Source: Metallyticus violacea
Lineage: Eukaryota; Arthropoda; Insecta; Mantodea; Metallyticidae
Assembly: GCA_030762175.1 (NCBI GenBank)
Contig: CM060833.1
Span: 154,082,501 to 154,146,500 of the forward strand
DNA length: 64,000 nucleotides
Direction of reading: 5' to 3'
The translations under genes were made by a program, and so were the position numbers. Shown in pieces: positions 11,554 to 23,464 of the stretch; within the stretch, counting starts at the first letter, position 1; the number at the start of each line of letters is the position of its first letter. The notes under the pieces were generated by a model that saw only the letters and a program-made list of their open reading frames with translations, ran no database searches and was not told where the DNA came from.

Positions 11554-12412
11554 CAGAGGGTGCCAAAAATGTACACACACTTCAAGCAAAGAAAAAACTG
11601 TGTTAACATAACAAAACTACATTCACACAAATAGAAAATGAGAGCACTAATCATCTTAGACTTTTACAGTTACAACAGTTGCTCAAAATGCCCACCATCG
11701 GCGTCGATACACTTCTGAGTACGTTGAACTGCTGATTGCGAAAGTGTCCTCAGCGCTTGCAGCACATGCCGTTTTAGGGTCATCTTCATTTAACGCATGT
11801 AAAAGTATTGGAATGAAAACTTTCACCTTGCTGTTTTAATAATACGACGCACGCTGGTTCTGCTAATTCCAGTCTCACGTGCACATTGCTTTGTAGATTT
11901 CTGCGGTGAGTGCCCAAAACGTTTCAAAACCATAGCCGAGGACGCGGGGCTTGTTGCTGTGCGAGGTCTTTCAGATCTGCCCTTGTGAACATCGCATACG
12001 GTACCAAATTTGAGTCTCAAATTTGTCTCGAATGCGTGCTATTGTTACTCGCGTTGACGGTTCTGTTCTGTACACATGTCTCTATTGCCTTTGAACTTCA
12101 ACAACATTCTCGGTTTTTCAATATCACTTCAAAATTCCTTTCCGCTGTTCAAACGATAACCTTGGCTTCATTTTGTTGTAGCAACGCTAGTATAACGTAA
12201 TGTGAGTCACACCTGTTTACAGAACATCATACGATAACCTTAGCCTCATTTGTTTATTTACCTGTCACGTAGCAACGCTATCATAATGTATGTGAGTCAC
12301 ATCTGTTTACAGAACATCATACTACACGTTACTATTGTTTTTCGATCCAGCTTTGAAATATTAAATAGATATCTACTGTGAAAGTGTGGATACATTTTTT
12401 TGGCATACTCGG
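11554..12412 (-). mobile_element. Tc1/mariner-type element, D1 family, internally deleted
   Basis: Terminal inverted repeats CAGAGGGTGCCAAAAATGTA at the left and, inverted, CCGAGTATGCCAAAAAAATG at the right, with TA at 11552-11553 and 12413-12414. The minus strand encodes broken parts of a helix-turn-helix transposase of the type often labelled DUF4817: RPRTATSPASSAMVL, then RETGISRTSVRRIIK (11823-12020), and at the other end a trace of the C-terminal IDADGGHFEQLL motif (about 11670-11705). The catalytic centre is missing. Near the right end a ~30-bp segment GTGAGTCACAYCTGTTTACA occurs twice, at 12202 and 12292, and the same pair is present in the sister copies. Confidence 0.9.
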
Positions 12413-12469
12413 TATTATATTTACAGGAATTTCATCGTATGTTACATTATATTTCATGGTAGAAATTTA

Positions 12470-13150
12470 TTGTTTTTAGAAATTTATACATAGTTTCACT
12501 GTAAGATAGATGGTTGAGGACTTCTTGAAGGTCTGGTAGGTTATATTGTGCTTTCTGAAGTTGATATTGTGAACATTTGCAAAGTATGTGTCTTACAGAG
12601 ATGGCGGTGTGACAGGTGTTGCATTCAATATCAGTTATTTTATTCAGTAGATGTTAGTGTGTACAATCCGAAATGAAGTAATGATGATCTGATCCTTTCG
12701 ATTCAATTTCTGCAGAATAGAATGTTCTTGAACTCTGTTTTATTTCGTGTAGTTTGCTAGATGGCTGTTATGTCTAAGTTATTTGCCAGAAATTATAGAT
12801 GCTTCTGATAAGGTATTTTGTAGCATCTTAGTGATGATATTTGTTTTGTATGGGTAGTTTTGTAGCTTCCTTTGCTGCTGAATCTGCATGTTCGTTTCCT
12901 AAAATGCTCTGATGTGAGGGTATCCACATTATAGTTCTTTTTCTCTCTTGTTTCATCAGAATCGTAGATTGTTTTTGAATTTATTTGATTGATTTGTGTG
13001 CAGAAAAGATGTCTTGAATAGCTTGTATACTGTATTTGGAATCAGAGCGATTTATTTTCATATGTTGTTGAAACATATTGTAATATTTTATTAGTAGCAT
13101 ATAGCTCATATGTAAATAGAGTGTAATTTTATTTAGCCGAAGAACACTTG
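12470..13150 (-). pseudogene. LINE RNase H domain and 3' region remnant
   Basis: On the minus strand the peptide IMWIPSHQSILGNEHADSAA followed by KEATKLP matches the C-terminal part of the RNase H domain of Jockey/I-type LINEs (W-x-P-x-H-x-G-x-x-GNE-x-AD-x-x-AK). Further downstream, ECNTCHTAISVRHILCKCS fits the cysteine/histidine cluster that ends these ORF2 proteins (C-x2-C-x-HILCxC). Several stops and shifts; lies immediately beside the DNA transposon ending at 12412. Confidence 0.75.
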
Positions 13151-13600
13151 GAAAGCTGTATCATATTTCTTGTGTTTTGATTTTAGTTTTAAATTACATG
13201 AGAGTGCTGGCCCGTATGATTGAGCAACATAATATGTTTGCTTACAGCTTAATGTAAATTTTTACATTTGCATTTATTACCTTTATATCTTTTAAACATT
13301 TTATACACACTTAAAAAAACATTTTCCACACAATAACATTTTCTTTTACTCCACTTTTCGGTTCATCAGCAGTTATATATTCCAGAAGACCTAGGCTCTA
13401 CTATAATAAACATTCTTTCAAAGTTAAAAAGAAAAACTAAATCCTAAACATACACAAGAAGCAAAATTTACATTTATTATTCTACCCATTCACTTCACTT
13501 CACTTTACCAGAGAATGCATAGTTATATTAGTGGGAAATTATAAAATGAACTAAAATTGAACTATTATTGAAAATAAATTATATACGTTAATTGCAAAAT
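13151..13600. other. No gene recognised
   Basis: AT-rich, featureless; possibly the upstream part of the LINE remnant, too decayed to read. Confidence 0.4.
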
Positions 13601-13609
13601 AATTATGTT

Positions 13610-14300
13610 TATTATATGGTGTACCCTTAAAAATGTAAATACTTTAGTAACATTTTGTGCACAACGATTAGCTATTGTATAACTATGTGATGTGCATGTT
13701 TTCCTCCGTTGGGTACTGAGGAAAACATTGTTTATTATTCTAGTGCCCATAGCAGAATTATTATACCGTGCAGAACTGGCTCAATATTTTCACGAAGACC
13801 GTCTAGACTACAAAAGTATAAAGCACTGTTCTTTCAGAATCCCTCAGGAAAACGCATCACACAACAACAGGACTTCGTGAAGGAAATGGAAAATCCGAGA
13901 GTTCTAGAAATAAGCCGCTCGAAGCTGTTCGAATAGGTGCCATTTCCATGACCAGCATGGGAGGTCGCCCCATCTTGTTGAAACACTTGTTTATGCATAT
14001 AGAAGTTGTACGGCGCACAAAGTGTATCCAACCCCCCCCCCCCGAAATCGTTCAATAATTTGCTCCTTTTATTTTTATGATGGCAGGTTGGTTCTGTTTA
14101 ATGTACTTCCTCAATAAAGTACGAACCAATGGTGTGGGAAGACACAGCGGCCGCACTTTTCCAATGTAACTGGTTCAACCAGTTTTTCCTAGCCGAGAAA
14201 ACCAGCAGTTTTCTTACTTACATGACCACTCTGTAGTACATCACATTCGTCAGATCACCACCAATTTTGGAGACACTCAGAGTCTTGATTCACTTTGAAT
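13610..14300 (-). pseudogene. Tc1/mariner-type transposase remnant (D2)
   Basis: Minus-strand peptide KQVFQQDGATSHAGHGN (in the 13834-14055 frame) is the central catalytic region (FQQDGA-x-x-H) of the same broad transposase type as the D1 family; NSFERLISRTLG follows, matching the usual F-x-x-R-x-ISR segment. Downstream the frame breaks. GGTGTACCCTTAAAAATG near 13617-13634 may be the terminal repeat, but I could not find its partner. Confidence 0.65.
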
Positions 14301-15446
14301 AACACGATCATAATAATGCACTCATGACATGAAGTCTGGATCCTTCAGCTCAAGGAAAACTTAACATTTTCTTTCGTAAGAATTAGTTTGCGGTTACAGT
14401 TTTTGGGTTACTGTATATAATGTCAAAGTTGTTTATTGCCATTAAGGAATAATAAATTAAATATAAAATACTGAACATATAAAATGTCTATCTAATGAAG
14501 AAGAAGCTACTGCACTTGACAATTGGCACGCCGTTGTTCAGTGAAATTTCGCCTCATAAGGTGCAAATAACAGGTCGCCTCCGAGAACACACGGAGCAAA
14601 CATTGCTACCCCTGGTACTTGAAAGTATTACAGCGACTAAATTAATTAATACAGAAATGGGACTCCCTCTGCTCTCTGTACACATCATACACACCAATGA
14701 TTACATTGTTACAAACAGTGTGATTCACACAAATTGTGAATGCGTCCCATAGTTTAAGTTAAAGCTCTTTATAGTAGCTTAGGATCAACTGATTTTTCTT
14801 CTTCTTTAATAACGCAGTATAGGATGAGTATTGATTTTTTATCTTACCTATAAAGTTTAACTTGTTATATTTTTGAGCACTTCTTTTCTTAATTATAACC
14901 AATGTTTTTTCTCTAATAGTAATGTTGATATGAAATAACCTGTATTGGAATTGTATAGATGCGACTAGATTATGTTTTTCCCATTTGAATAAATTATTTG
15001 ATAAATAGAAACAAGTCCAGGGTCTATAGTTTTGAGGAAACACACACATGCACACAAAAAACTTTATAAATTCCAAAGCTGGGTCCACCGAAAGTACAAA
15101 CTTGTAGAACGCATCATTGTTGATTGTTTGAGCTATTCATGAATCTCGATTTTGCATTAGTCTGACTTACAAAATAATTGTTATGCCTATAATTTGTTTA
15201 CATTATAAACTAATTTATGACTTATGGAAAATAACATAACATTGCTTTCGTTGTTTTAATTTCATTATAACTAAACAAAATAATGCCCTGACATATTTCT
15301 TTTAAGTTGATTAATATATTCTGTTAAACAGCCATCATGAAAATAATCCCTAGAAGGAGTGCTAATTCATCTGAGATGTACTGTGCTATTTTTCCAACAC
15401 TTACTATCTTCTTACTGTTAATTGGAACACCAGCTGCACCATATGC
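14301..15446. other. No gene recognised
   Basis: Frames at 14495-14752 and 14759-15088 show no known motifs; the latter is lysine/tyrosine-rich and low in complexity. Confidence 0.5.
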
Positions 15447-15830
15447 TTTTTGGGAAGTTTTTTTTTATTTATGGACGCTCTTCAACATCTCAGGTCATCA
15501 GCGTGTTTTTGGGAAGGCAGACCTGGATTTGCATTATCTTTTGTTAACCTAAAGCGTGCTGGATAGTGCCACCAATGTACTCAAGTGCCTTGAGATATCC
15601 AATTTGTTCTTTATTATATGCTTTTACTTTGAAACAGCCCAAGAAATAAGGACTGCCAAAATGAGGAATAGTTTTGGTGCCTTCTTAAAAACATTGGCCA
15701 CCATTTAGCTGCTCTTTTTTATATACCATTAATTCTACAACTGCAGCCCTTTTAACATTTTCATTCAGTGATGCAGACTCGATCTTTACATTTAAATCCT
15801 CGCACTTCGAACACACATACATCTGAGGAC
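15300..15830 (-). pseudogene. Decayed unidentified coding sequence carrying the SINE stub
   Basis: Minus-strand peptides such as CSKCEDLNVKIESASLNENV, then KRAAVVELMVYKK, look like ordered coding sequence around a C-x-x-C knuckle. They end in stops and are interrupted by the SINE stub at 15458. The pattern resembles proteins of some insect DNA transposons, but I do not recognise the family with confidence. Confidence 0.35.
15458..15505 (-). mobile_element. SINE A, 48-bp 3' stub
   Basis: Only the tail and last block of SINE A remain (TTTATTTATGGACGCTCTTC then CAGGTCATCAGCG). A perfect 11-bp duplication TTTTTGGGAAG lies at 15447-15457 and 15506-15516, so this is a genuine severely 5'-truncated insertion rather than later erosion. 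Confidence 0.88.
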
Positions 15831-17226
15831 GAAATCTAAATCCATAGCTTTTGTGTAGTACTTTATACAGTACTCATATTTCATACTGTTTGCCACGTCT
15901 CTGTTCTCTTCACAGAAGAGTTGATACATCTTTTTAACATTAAGCCGTGAAGACCTGAGTTTTTAAATTACAATTAGACATAATTCAATGAGTTGACACG
16001 GACATACGACGTGCCTACCTATGGCAGGATACTAATGGCGGCGCTACTCTAAAACGCATCGTGCTTGCCCATGAAGGCTGATCACTAACCGTGCTATTGT
16101 TACGGGATCGTCAAGAGTCACTGTCCCTCTCTGTTACGAGTAATACAGTACGTACAGTACAACATGAACCATTATACTTTATTGGCTCCATCTTCTTTGT
16201 TACAACGGTGAACATAAAAATATTCCGCATACAAGTTCGAGGAGCAAGGTAATTCCATACTGCCATGGTGTCATCTTCATATCCCTAATGTCAACATGTT
16301 TAACATTTTAAAGATCATGTTTTTTATAATTGACCTTGGCTACTAAATTCATTAAATATTTTTGGGCGACATGCTGAAAGGGCAATTATATTGCAAAGCA
16401 GAACTCTTGTGGAACTATAAGAAAAGTTCGGCGGGAAATTGAGGCTGACGAGGAGGCATGTAATACATGCTTTGATGCTAACGGCAACCACCTTCAACAT
16501 CTGCTATAAAGCATCATGCTTCTCATCCCCAATGATATGTTCATTTCAAATGTTCTGAAATACGCCCATTATTTTGACAGTTATAATGAAAAATTATAGG
16601 CCAAGAGTGAGTGAAATACCCTGTAATAATATCTCTATATCGTTTACTTTCAGATAAGGTATAACAGTGAGTTGGCAAAATGTAATGTGCATTTTCTGAC
16701 AAAATATCTGTTTAGCCGAGGGAGGATGGCAGTTCCAACATCTTCATAAGGTAAGATTGACGTTTTAGGCAGCGGAGTTCAAAGTATGGGCACCGCTGAC
16801 TGCAGTACGCTTAGTAGCAGTGACGTAAAGTAATACGTGTGTGGTTTATAACTAAAGCATAGTGCAATATTATTTTATGTGTAGGATTTTAACCTTGATG
16901 CACTATATAATGCAGATCCATCTTCTTTCACAGTGATGCAGCTAACTTCCAAATCCAACGAATATAAAATGTTGAATTATTCTTACTGTAAATCTAAGAA
17001 CAACAAATTGTTTAAAGGAGTGGAAAGAACTTTTTGCGTAATTAATAACAGAAATTTAAGGCATTTCGTTTAAAATTTCAGATCAGCATTCCACATTTTT
17101 GCCAGATGACAAAGTTGGTAATAAACATTCGGTTTTCTTAAGACTATCCGAAATTGGCATTTTAATTGCTTAATGTAAAACGATATCAATATCCATCTTT
17201 ACATACTGTGAGCATCTTTATATCTA
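15831..17226. other. No gene recognised
   Basis: No conserved frame. 16720-16860 is somewhat GC-richer but has no identifiable content. Confidence 0.5.
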
Positions 17227-18380
17227 CTAAGGGCGTTCTAAAAGTTCTCTGTCTGACCATAAAACACAATATTTAAAATACATGCCTCCCCCCCCCCCCA
17301 ACATAGTCACCTTGTGAGGCAAGACATTTAGTTCAACGACGACTTTACCAATTAATGCCTTCAGTAAAATAAGATTGAAAAATAAGCGTGTCTGGGCTTA
17401 TCATAATTTGACGTGAAAAATTGTCCACCATGCCATTTCTTCACATTTGTGAAAAAGGGTAATCGCTAGAAGTCAAATTCGATGAATATGGCGCATGTGG
17501 AAGCGAAGGCTATGCGTTTTGCAGCAATAATCCCAGGCATGTGTGAGGACGCATAATCATGACAAAAGAGATTTTTTTTTTCGCAAGGTGTGGACGATTA
17601 ACCTTAATAGCATCCTTCTGTTGGTCCAGTAGTGAAGGTGGTCTATGAGCCCAGAGAACAATTGTTTTTCCTGCAGATGGAACCGATTTTGCTTTCTTTG
17701 GTGCACTTTCACCTGTTGCCACCCACTGTTTGGGCTGCTTCTTCGTCTCTGGCGTGTACATGTTTCATCTACTATGATGAAGTGTCAGAGAAACTCAATA
17801 GAATTGCGTTTAAACACTTGTGAAATGTTCATTCGAATACGTTTTTGGTTCATTGTTAACAAACGCGACTCCCATCGAGAATAAAGCTTTCTCGTACCCA
17901 AAACTTCGTGTAAGATGTGGTGGGCACGGCCTGTCGAGGTCTTTGCAATGTGAGCCAACTCTCGCACCCTCAATCTGCGATCATTGAGTGAATTTCTGTC
18001 ACAATATCGTCGGTTGTAGTAGTTTTGGTACGCCCTGAGCGCTAGTCATATTGAACGGATGGATATACCCCCACGCTTAAATTCAGTTGCCCACTTTTTA
18101 ACCGCTGAAAACGATGGCGAAGAATCCCTTAATGTGGAATCTAACTCTTTTTGTGTTTCTGTTGGGGTTAAAGTGTTCAAAACGAAGTACTTTATCACAG
18201 CTCATATTTCAGTTTTATAGAAAAGTTTAACACTAGTTTGTTTACACGATAGTCACAAACAAGTGACTACACTTACGAGTCTGAAATTCACGGCGCATCT
18301 TCTACTTAACGACTATCATAGTAATTGGTCATCTTCACGACATCTCTGAACCAAGCCGATAATTTTTAGGACACCCTTTG
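17227..18380 (-). mobile_element. Mariner-family M2 element, near full length, inactive
   Basis: Terminal repeats CTAAGGGCGTTCTAAAAGTT (left) and CAAAGGGTGTCCTAAAAATT (right, inverted) sit directly inside TA at 17225-17226 and 18381-18382; length 1154 bp. The minus strand encodes a DD34D mariner transposase in pieces: the helix-turn-helix ELAHIAKTSTGRAHHILHEV and WESRLLTMNQKR (17785-17973), then YTPETKKQPKQWVATGESAP and KKAKSVPSAGK (17510-17761). The catalytic frame is broken by stops and shifts, so it cannot encode a working enzyme. Sequence type is that of irritans/mellifera-like mariners. Confidence 0.95.
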
Positions 18381-18382
18381 TA

Positions 18383-20598
18383 GATCTTATCAGGGCACCC
18401 TTAAGGAAAAGTTATAAGACTTAAGTACAAAACTAGCTTTAAAAGTTGAAGATTCTGATTTGAATTCTTTGCAAACACCTGGGTATTGTTTCAAGTCGGA
18501 ATTTCTTTGAATCACTGAGTAGTTTCAATATTTATCATCTGAAAAATATCATCCCTCTTGAGCAGCACAGACGAAACGATCGTGCAAAGACCTCAGCTAT
18601 GACATAAGACATAAATAAACTTTCGTTGTGTTAAATTATGTCTTAAACATCAATATACTTGAACTACAGTTATTATAACATAGTGCATACATTTCATGCG
18701 CGTCATATGTTTCTGAATGTCTCGATGGTAGTAAACTCACTGTTACTTTCGACAAGCCTTAGCCTCCTGTACTGCCGGAGATACAGAGATCTTGGTGCCA
18801 ATTTAAGCTTATAATTTATGGGTATAATGTCAACAACTTATTTTTCAATAAATTCTGACTTACATTGTAAAGGTGAAATATTAGTGATTCCCAAAAAGTA
18901 TACAATATTATATAATATAAAATTGTAAAAAATATATAATATTTTATACATTCAAAACTTATGAACCTTTAGTTAAACAATGACAATAAAGAATCAAAAT
19001 TATTTCTGGAAACGAATAATATTTGATCTTCCTATGCAGCTACAGAAGTTAACGAGTTTTAAAGCGAGGAGGTATGCTTTAAACGCTGAAGTTGGTTGAA
19101 TAACAACATTCATTATATTATAAATGTTTCTCTTAAATACTTTAGTTACAAATAAACATTTTTAATAAATAAATACTCTATGGTGGGTTTATTTCCTTTG
19201 TTAATTATTGATAGTACACAGTATTGTTTCATTTTTCTGTCATTAGTAATATAACTTCGATTATTACAACTAACTATTGTTATTTACAAAGCAAAAGTAT
19301 TCGCACTACACAATGCAGTACCCTCAGACCTCCAGGCACTAGACAGTTAACTACGATCGATTGATAACATTCCTTGCTAAGCACCAGCAGATGTTTCATC
19401 ATTAAGAGCCCTGTTGCCTGCAGGCCGTGTCATTATTGCGTCTTGCCTATGGCAATGCCATTGTGCGTTCTTTGCATTACATCTCCCAATTCGATGTCTA
19501 AATTCCGGCAAAAGTTCCTTCTACCACTTTTTGCTTACCATACCAGCATTACTTTATGCCACTTCGTGATATCAGCAGCACATATCAATAGAATCTAATT
19601 TTAAGAAACATCATGTATTCCATTTACATTAGCCTTTATTCAGAGGAAACCGTAATTTTTCTGAAAAAATGCGTGTCAAATGCAATTATAAGAAGTCCGA
19701 AGAAAATCTTTAGAAGAAACTTTTCTATTAACAATCAGGAACGAAATAGTTAAGATTTTCGAAATATAAGAAGTGCTTTATTTATATATTTACACGAACA
19801 TTTTCAAACAATTTCTTGCAAGTTTGCTTTAATTTTCAAGTGGCTATTTAAATGATCAACAAGGCATTCCTATTATTAACTAGTTAGTTTTCTTTATTTT
19901 CTGCGAAAAATGATAGTTTCTTCATTCTGCTGTCTAATAATTGGCACATTAGTTTCAGATTTAAAGGCTTTTAGCATTCTAAAGAAACTTAAAATTATTT
20001 TGCAATCTCAGGGTCATATAATGACATTAGCATTTTACTTTTTCAGTAATACTTTCAGCTACTTGAAGCTCCTACATAAATAAGCGAATAAATTCATGCC
20101 AATGAACTGTGTAATTTATGAAAATATCAAACATTACTTTTTATGTAATATCACTTTAGGTGCACAAATCTTAAATTTTTTTGACATTTCTCATATGACC
20201 ATGAAGTGAAAGAGAAATCAAATACTAGTACTGTGAAAAAAGAAATGATTTAAAGCACAGCGGTTATACGAGATATATTTAAAAGAAGATTGCAAAAAGT
20301 GTTAGGCGGTTTATTTTTGGAAGACATCTTGCTGCCAACACTTATAGGTTAAAATTTAATTGTAATCTTTGTTAGTGCACCGCGGATATCAATCAACGAA
20401 ATCTTCTCTAAAAGAGATTTTGCTTAACACGCACGTTTTTATATAATATGCACCAAGTAGGATAAACTAGTGTTTTATCATGATAACCATTAATTAAAGA
20501 TGAACGTGTACACAAATGTACAAAAAGATATAATTTGAATATAACATTAGTAAATGCAGAATTTATACGTTTACAAGATTCCATTTGCCTATTTATTA
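18383..20598. other. No gene recognised
   Basis: AT-rich with scattered short frames (for example 19374-19598) lacking motifs. Confidence 0.5.
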
Positions 20599-20600
20599 TA

Positions 20601-21303
20601 CATAGGGTGCCAAAATGTATACATGCTTTCACAGTTGATATCTATCTAATATATTTAAAATATCTATCTAATATATTTAAAAGTTGAACCGAAAAACAAC
20701 AGTAATATATAGTAGGATGTTCCGTAAACAGAAGTGACTAACATACATTATGATTGGGTTGCTACATGACAGGTAAATCAACAATGAACAAATGAAGTCA
20801 AGATTATCGTATGATGTTCTGTAAACAGATGTGACTCACATTACGTTATGCTAGCGTTGCTACAACAAAATGGGGCCAAGATTATCGTTTGAACAGCGGA
20901 AAGCAATTTTGAAGTGGTATTGGAAAACCGAGAATGTTGTTAAAGTTCAAAGGCAATGGAGACGTGTGTATAGAACAGAACCGCCATTGGACTTCTACCT
21001 ATGAGGAACTCTTAAGGATGTTGTATGCAGAAGAAAACCAGCTACACTGGCAGCACTTCGGGAAGAAACTGAAACGGCATGTGCTACAATCGCTGAGGAC
21101 ATTTTCACAAACGTTGCTCAAGCAGTAGTTCAACGTACTCAGAAGTGTATCGATGCCAATGGTGGTCATTTATACCAACTGTTGTAACTGTAAAAGTCTA
21201 AGATGATTAGTGCTCATCATTTTCTGTTTGTGTGAATTCAGTTTGTTATGTTAACACAGTTTTTCTTTACTTTAAAGTATGTATATATTTTTGGCACCCC
21301 CTG
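20601..21303 (+). mobile_element. D1-family transposon, core-deleted derivative
   Basis: Terminal repeats CATAGGGTGCCAAAATGTAT (left) and CAGGGGGTGCCAAAAATATA (right, inverted) inside TA at 20599-20600 and 21304-21305; 703 bp. The subterminal pair of ~30-bp repeats is at about 20724 and 20814. A direct repeat of ATATCTATCTAATATATTTA lies at 20638-20682. Confidence 0.92.
20870..21187 (+). pseudogene. In-frame fusion of transposase N- and C-terminal parts
   Basis: From the ATG at 20870 to TAA at 21187 there are 106 codons in one frame with a single internal stop. The first ~38 residues (RLSFEQRKAILKWYW, VQRQWRRVYRTEPP) are the N-terminal DNA-binding part of the D1 transposase, and the rest (LDFYL-stop-GTLKDVVCRRKP, then IDANGGHLYQLL) is its C-terminus. 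The junction at PP/LDFYL removes all of the middle, including the catalytic aspartates. The stop codon TGA stands where relatives have Trp or Arg before GTLKD/GYLK. Not functional as a transposase; a regulatory or purely inert fossil are both possible. Confidence 0.8.
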
Positions 21304-21343
21304 TATATAAGATTTTTTTTGCCAAATGTTCTTTATGTCCTTA

Positions 21344-21520
21344 CCAGAGTTGGGCAAAATGTAATCGATTCCTCATTACTTGGTTAAAAAACGCAATTAA
21401 TTTTTTTCTACACGTTGCGATTACTTTCTTGTAATCTAAATCATGAAAAAATCTGATTACGACTATAAAGTAATATGTAATTATTGAACATTACAATTAC
21501 AGCAATTAGCAATCGTAGTC
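21344..21520 (+). mobile_element. Possible hAT-type MITE end
   Basis: CAGAGTTGGGCAAAATGTAA begins here. CAGAGTTGGGCAA-type ends are typical of non-autonomous hAT elements. The following 150 bp repeats variants of TAATCGATTAC-like motifs. No matching opposite end was located. Confidence 0.35.
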
Positions 21521-22519
21521 TGATAGGTTTACAATATAAATTACTGAAGTAGACATAAAAAGTGGAGAGTAACAGTTGTAGAGTAATATTATCAAAGATA
21601 TTCCTTACAATCACTGGGCAATATAATATGTGCTTATTGTGTAGCTATATAGCTCTCTAAAAGTAAGCAATATATTGGTTATCGCATTAGTTCTTAAGTT
21701 CCATCTATTTGAACTACACTAACCGCCTGAGAATACTATTCCCTCTGCACAGCTAAGTTATCCAGATTGCCGAAAGGCCCCTGCGACGCACCAGCTGTTG
21801 GATGCGTTGGACGCAAAGGCTTGGAATTAACAATATTATCTTTCCTTGTGTTTAATGATGGAATTTAAGATTTCCTAAAAATGATAATATGATGCCGACA
21901 ATAATGGTGCATACCGTACAAAATAAAGTTTGTCTACTAAAATGTACACGTACTACGATAGTAAACCTTGATTTAAATGATTATGTGCTTAAATCTTATT
22001 GCTAATTGTTTATCAGCTTCTCCTCTTCTATGGGTGTATATGTGTAGTGTTTAAAAAAAATAAAATCATAAACAAAAATAAACCTCTATAAAACCCATAA
22101 CGAAAAATAGAATTTCTAGCTAACATCATTAGTACACAAATTCGAAATCTCAATAAAACGATGGTAGTGGTTAAAACAAAACGAAAATATGAAAGAATGT
22201 TTAAAATTTCCCCCCAATATGTGGTACTTTAATATACTAACAAAAATATTATTTTTAAAAATATAAGTCCATAATTTATTTAGCACCTTCATCCATCTCT
22301 TTGCCAGTTGAATTTGTTGACAATTCTTAGAGGCAAAATCTCTTAACACATTTGACATTTTCAAGATTATCGATCTGTCATCCTCGAAGAAATGTGACCA
22401 TGGTCGGAACATACTGGAGCAACATCTGGGGTCTAAGCTAGATGAAGTAGTTAATTCTATTCCTTCTAATTTCTGGATTGATCAAGGGGCAGGATCATTT
22501 TCTATTTATTAAAGCCGAG
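21521..22519. other. No gene recognised
   Basis: No conserved peptide; AT-rich. Confidence 0.5.
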
Positions 22520-23250
22520 TATCGTATTTTTCAACTTTCTTAAAGCCTGCGCAGTTGCTCACAGTACAACTCAAGTCCACAACCATTTAGGATCAGCTTG
22601 AAATGGACAACACCTCGAAATTTCACCAAATGCAAATCATCGCCTTTAACGAGTTTGACGGACCACTGAATAGAGTTCCTTTTCACAAGATACTCGTTGT
22701 TTTCTCTTCTCAAAATTATGAAACAAGAGCCACTTTTCATTCCATATCACAGTGTCCAAAATACCAACTCGTTACTGGGCCTGAGCTTAGGTAAATCTAA
22801 TCTTCGACTTTTATACATTATGTAGAGTTGGCGCAGGTGCGTAGCTGCCATTGTTTAAGACACCAAACCTTGTCATCAATTCACGAGTATTGGCAAGTGG
22901 CTCTTCTCTGAGTGCGGTATGCAAGACTCCACTTTCTATTACAGAATGCTTATCTTCTAGGCTGAGTCTCCATCACTGAAATCTAATCTTCGACTTTTAT
23001 ACATTATGTAGAGTTGGCGCAGGTGCGTAGCTGCCATTGTTTGAGACACCAAACCTTGTCATCAATTCACGAGTATTGGCAAGTGGCTCTTCTCTGAGTG
23101 CGGTATGCAAGACTCCACTTTCTATTACAGAATGCTTATCTTCTAGGCTGAGTCTCCATCACTGAATCGCCTGATCCAGTTCGATGCTGTTCTCATATTG
23201 ACAACATCCTCTAACTGACATATTTCTTCACCTGCTAAGAGCTCAACCCT
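22520..23250 (-). pseudogene. Mariner-like transposase remnant (M4) with internal tandem duplication
   Basis: Minus-strand peptides are in the order of a mariner transposase: WIRRFSDGDSA (23143-23328 frame, the helix-turn-helix region), then IESGVLHTALREEPLANTRE across the duplicated segment, then LVKFRGVVHFKLILNGCG followed by LELYCEQLRRLKK (22540-22740), which matches the block between the first two catalytic aspartates (W-D-x-x-G-V-V-H-F-E-L-L-P). Stops and shifts are present and no terminal repeats were found. Confidence 0.65.
22793..23164 (+). repeat. Tandem duplication, two 186-bp units
   Basis: The unit starting AAATCTAATCTTCGAC occurs at 22793-22978 and again at 22979-23164, nearly identical (for example TTTAAGACACC against TTTGAGACACC). 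It lies inside the M4 mariner remnant. Confidence 0.95.
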
Positions 23251-23262
23251 TTTCTCGAAAAG

Positions 23263-23392
23263 AACATGAACCTCAAGCCTGAAAGAGAGGCCTCTGAACA
23301 AAATTTGTCGGGCTTTCACGCCCTGCATTGAATGGGACGCTAATGACCTGAGCTGTTAAAGAGCGTCCATAAATAAATCAATCAAAAAATCA
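23263..23392 (+). mobile_element. SINE A, 5'-truncated copy
   Basis: Begins near AACCTCAAGCCTGAAAGAGA and ends AAATAAATCAATCAAAAAA. Target duplication TCGAAAAG at 23255-23262 and 23393-23400. Confidence 0.9.
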
Positions 23393-23464
23393 TCGAAAAG
23401 GACCCAAGATAAAGGCGAATACCATTCTTTAAAAGAATATATTCAGCATATAGAAGAACAAATC

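Noticed and set aside
13565..13750. Independent gene on the minus strand
   Set aside because: It lies downstream of, and is probably part of, the D2 transposase remnant.
16720..16860. Splice-donor-like AAGGTAAGATT near 16749 as an exon end
   Set aside because: No upstream open frame or acceptor giving a sensible exon.
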